From Candidatus Dorea intestinavium (GTDB lineage Bacteria; Bacillota; Clostridia; Lachnospirales; Lachnospiraceae): a stretch of 43,852 nucleotides of DNA. The notes under the pieces were generated by a model. The model ran no database searches. It had not been told where the DNA came from and was given only the letters and a program-made list of their open reading frames with translations. Shown here piece after piece: positions 43,449-43,852 of this stretch. Made by a program: the position numbers and the translations under genes. The stretch is taken from contig DXHJ01000106.1 in assembly GCA_019113475.1 (NCBI GenBank), positions 1 through 43,852 of the forward strand, written 5' to 3'. Positions within the stretch are counted from its first letter, which is position 1. Every line of letters begins with the position of its first letter.

Positions 43449-43852
43449 TGGGCACTCCTCCTTTCTATTTTTTCAAATTTCCAAGAAGGAACTTTGCAAA
43501 CCGGACAAAGTGTGGGAGCCTCATCTCCGATAAAGACAAATCCACAAGCAGTACATACCCAAATCTCGGTATCGGCAAGAAGAGCTTCCCCTTCTTTCTC
43601 ATATCTTTGTAGTAAACTATTTAAAATACGAGTTACCTTTTCGCTCCAGGTATTCGCTCTTAGTGCGCCGCGATCACCCTTCGCACTTGCTGTTGTTTTA
43701 ACATCAACCAAACCATGTTTTAAATCACTTTGAATAAGTTCTGCTATTTCTGTCGTTTTAGCTGTTTCTACTACAGAGGCAATATCCATAAAATATTGAG
43801 CAAGTTTTGTAAAAAGTTCACTTTCTTCCTGTTTGTACTGCTTTTCACATCC
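43445..43852 (-). CDS. Protein with C-terminal rubredoxin-like domain, N-terminus beyond right window edge
   Basis: [33 protein letters not shown]. The frame stays open upstream of the track's ATG (43789) to the edge: [28 protein letters not shown]. Stop overlaps the next ATG (ATGA). Confidence 0.85.
   Translation of the reverse strand, partial: GCEKQYKQEESELFTKLAQYFMDIASVVETAKTTEIAELIQSDLKHGLVDVKTTASAKGDRGALRANTWSEKVTRILNSLLQRYEKEGEALLADTEIWVCTACGFVFIGDEAPTLCPVCKVPSWKFEKIERRSAQ

Noticed and set aside
1-43852. CRISPR arrays, IS elements, prophage, tRNA/rRNA
   Set aside because: No regularly spaced repeats, transposase/integrase ORFs, or RNA gene sequences were recognised on either strand.

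Overview
The 43.9 kb window is chromosomal DNA from a low-GC, probably anaerobic Firmicute (Lachnospiraceae/Clostridia-like by protein character; this is inference). It is densely coding. I saw no rRNA, tRNA, CRISPR array, transposase or phage genes. Left to right it contains: a MATE exporter truncated by the left edge (absent from the ORF track); a Mef-like MFS exporter; an AGCS symporter; a divergent signal-peptidase-II-like gene; a complete GH94 chitobiose-phosphorylase-type sugar operon (GH94, phosphohexomutase, YesM-type kinase, CUT1 binding protein and two permeases, YesN-type regulator); glyA; an SDR; an NSS-type Na+ symporter; an AmmeMemoRadiSam pair; tag; a bacterioferritin; an Fe(III)-type ABC transporter; a double-cubane-cluster reductase module (reductase, DUF3343, activase) beside a cysteine desulfurase; a PcsB/CwlO-like coiled-coil secreted protein; an ArsS-type radical SAM 'selenodomain' cluster with no visible ArsM; a phosphotransferase; a tandem-rhodanese lipoprotein; an MFS transporter; a HIT protein; a Gfo/Idh/MocA oxidoreductase; a conserved hypothetical; and a ferredoxin-rubrerythrin fusion preceded by a rubredoxin-domain protein cut by the right edge. 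The most notable points are: (1) the ArsS-like cluster as a possible uncharacterised small-molecule pathway; (2) a 16-bp identical element at the -35 position, with identical 17-bp spacing to the -10, in front of both the iron ABC operon and the double-cubane reductase operon; (3) a strong internal Shine-Dalgarno/ATG inside the ferredoxin-rubrerythrin fusion; and (4) a hairpin that pairs an anti-SD with the SD of the signal-peptidase-II-like gene.
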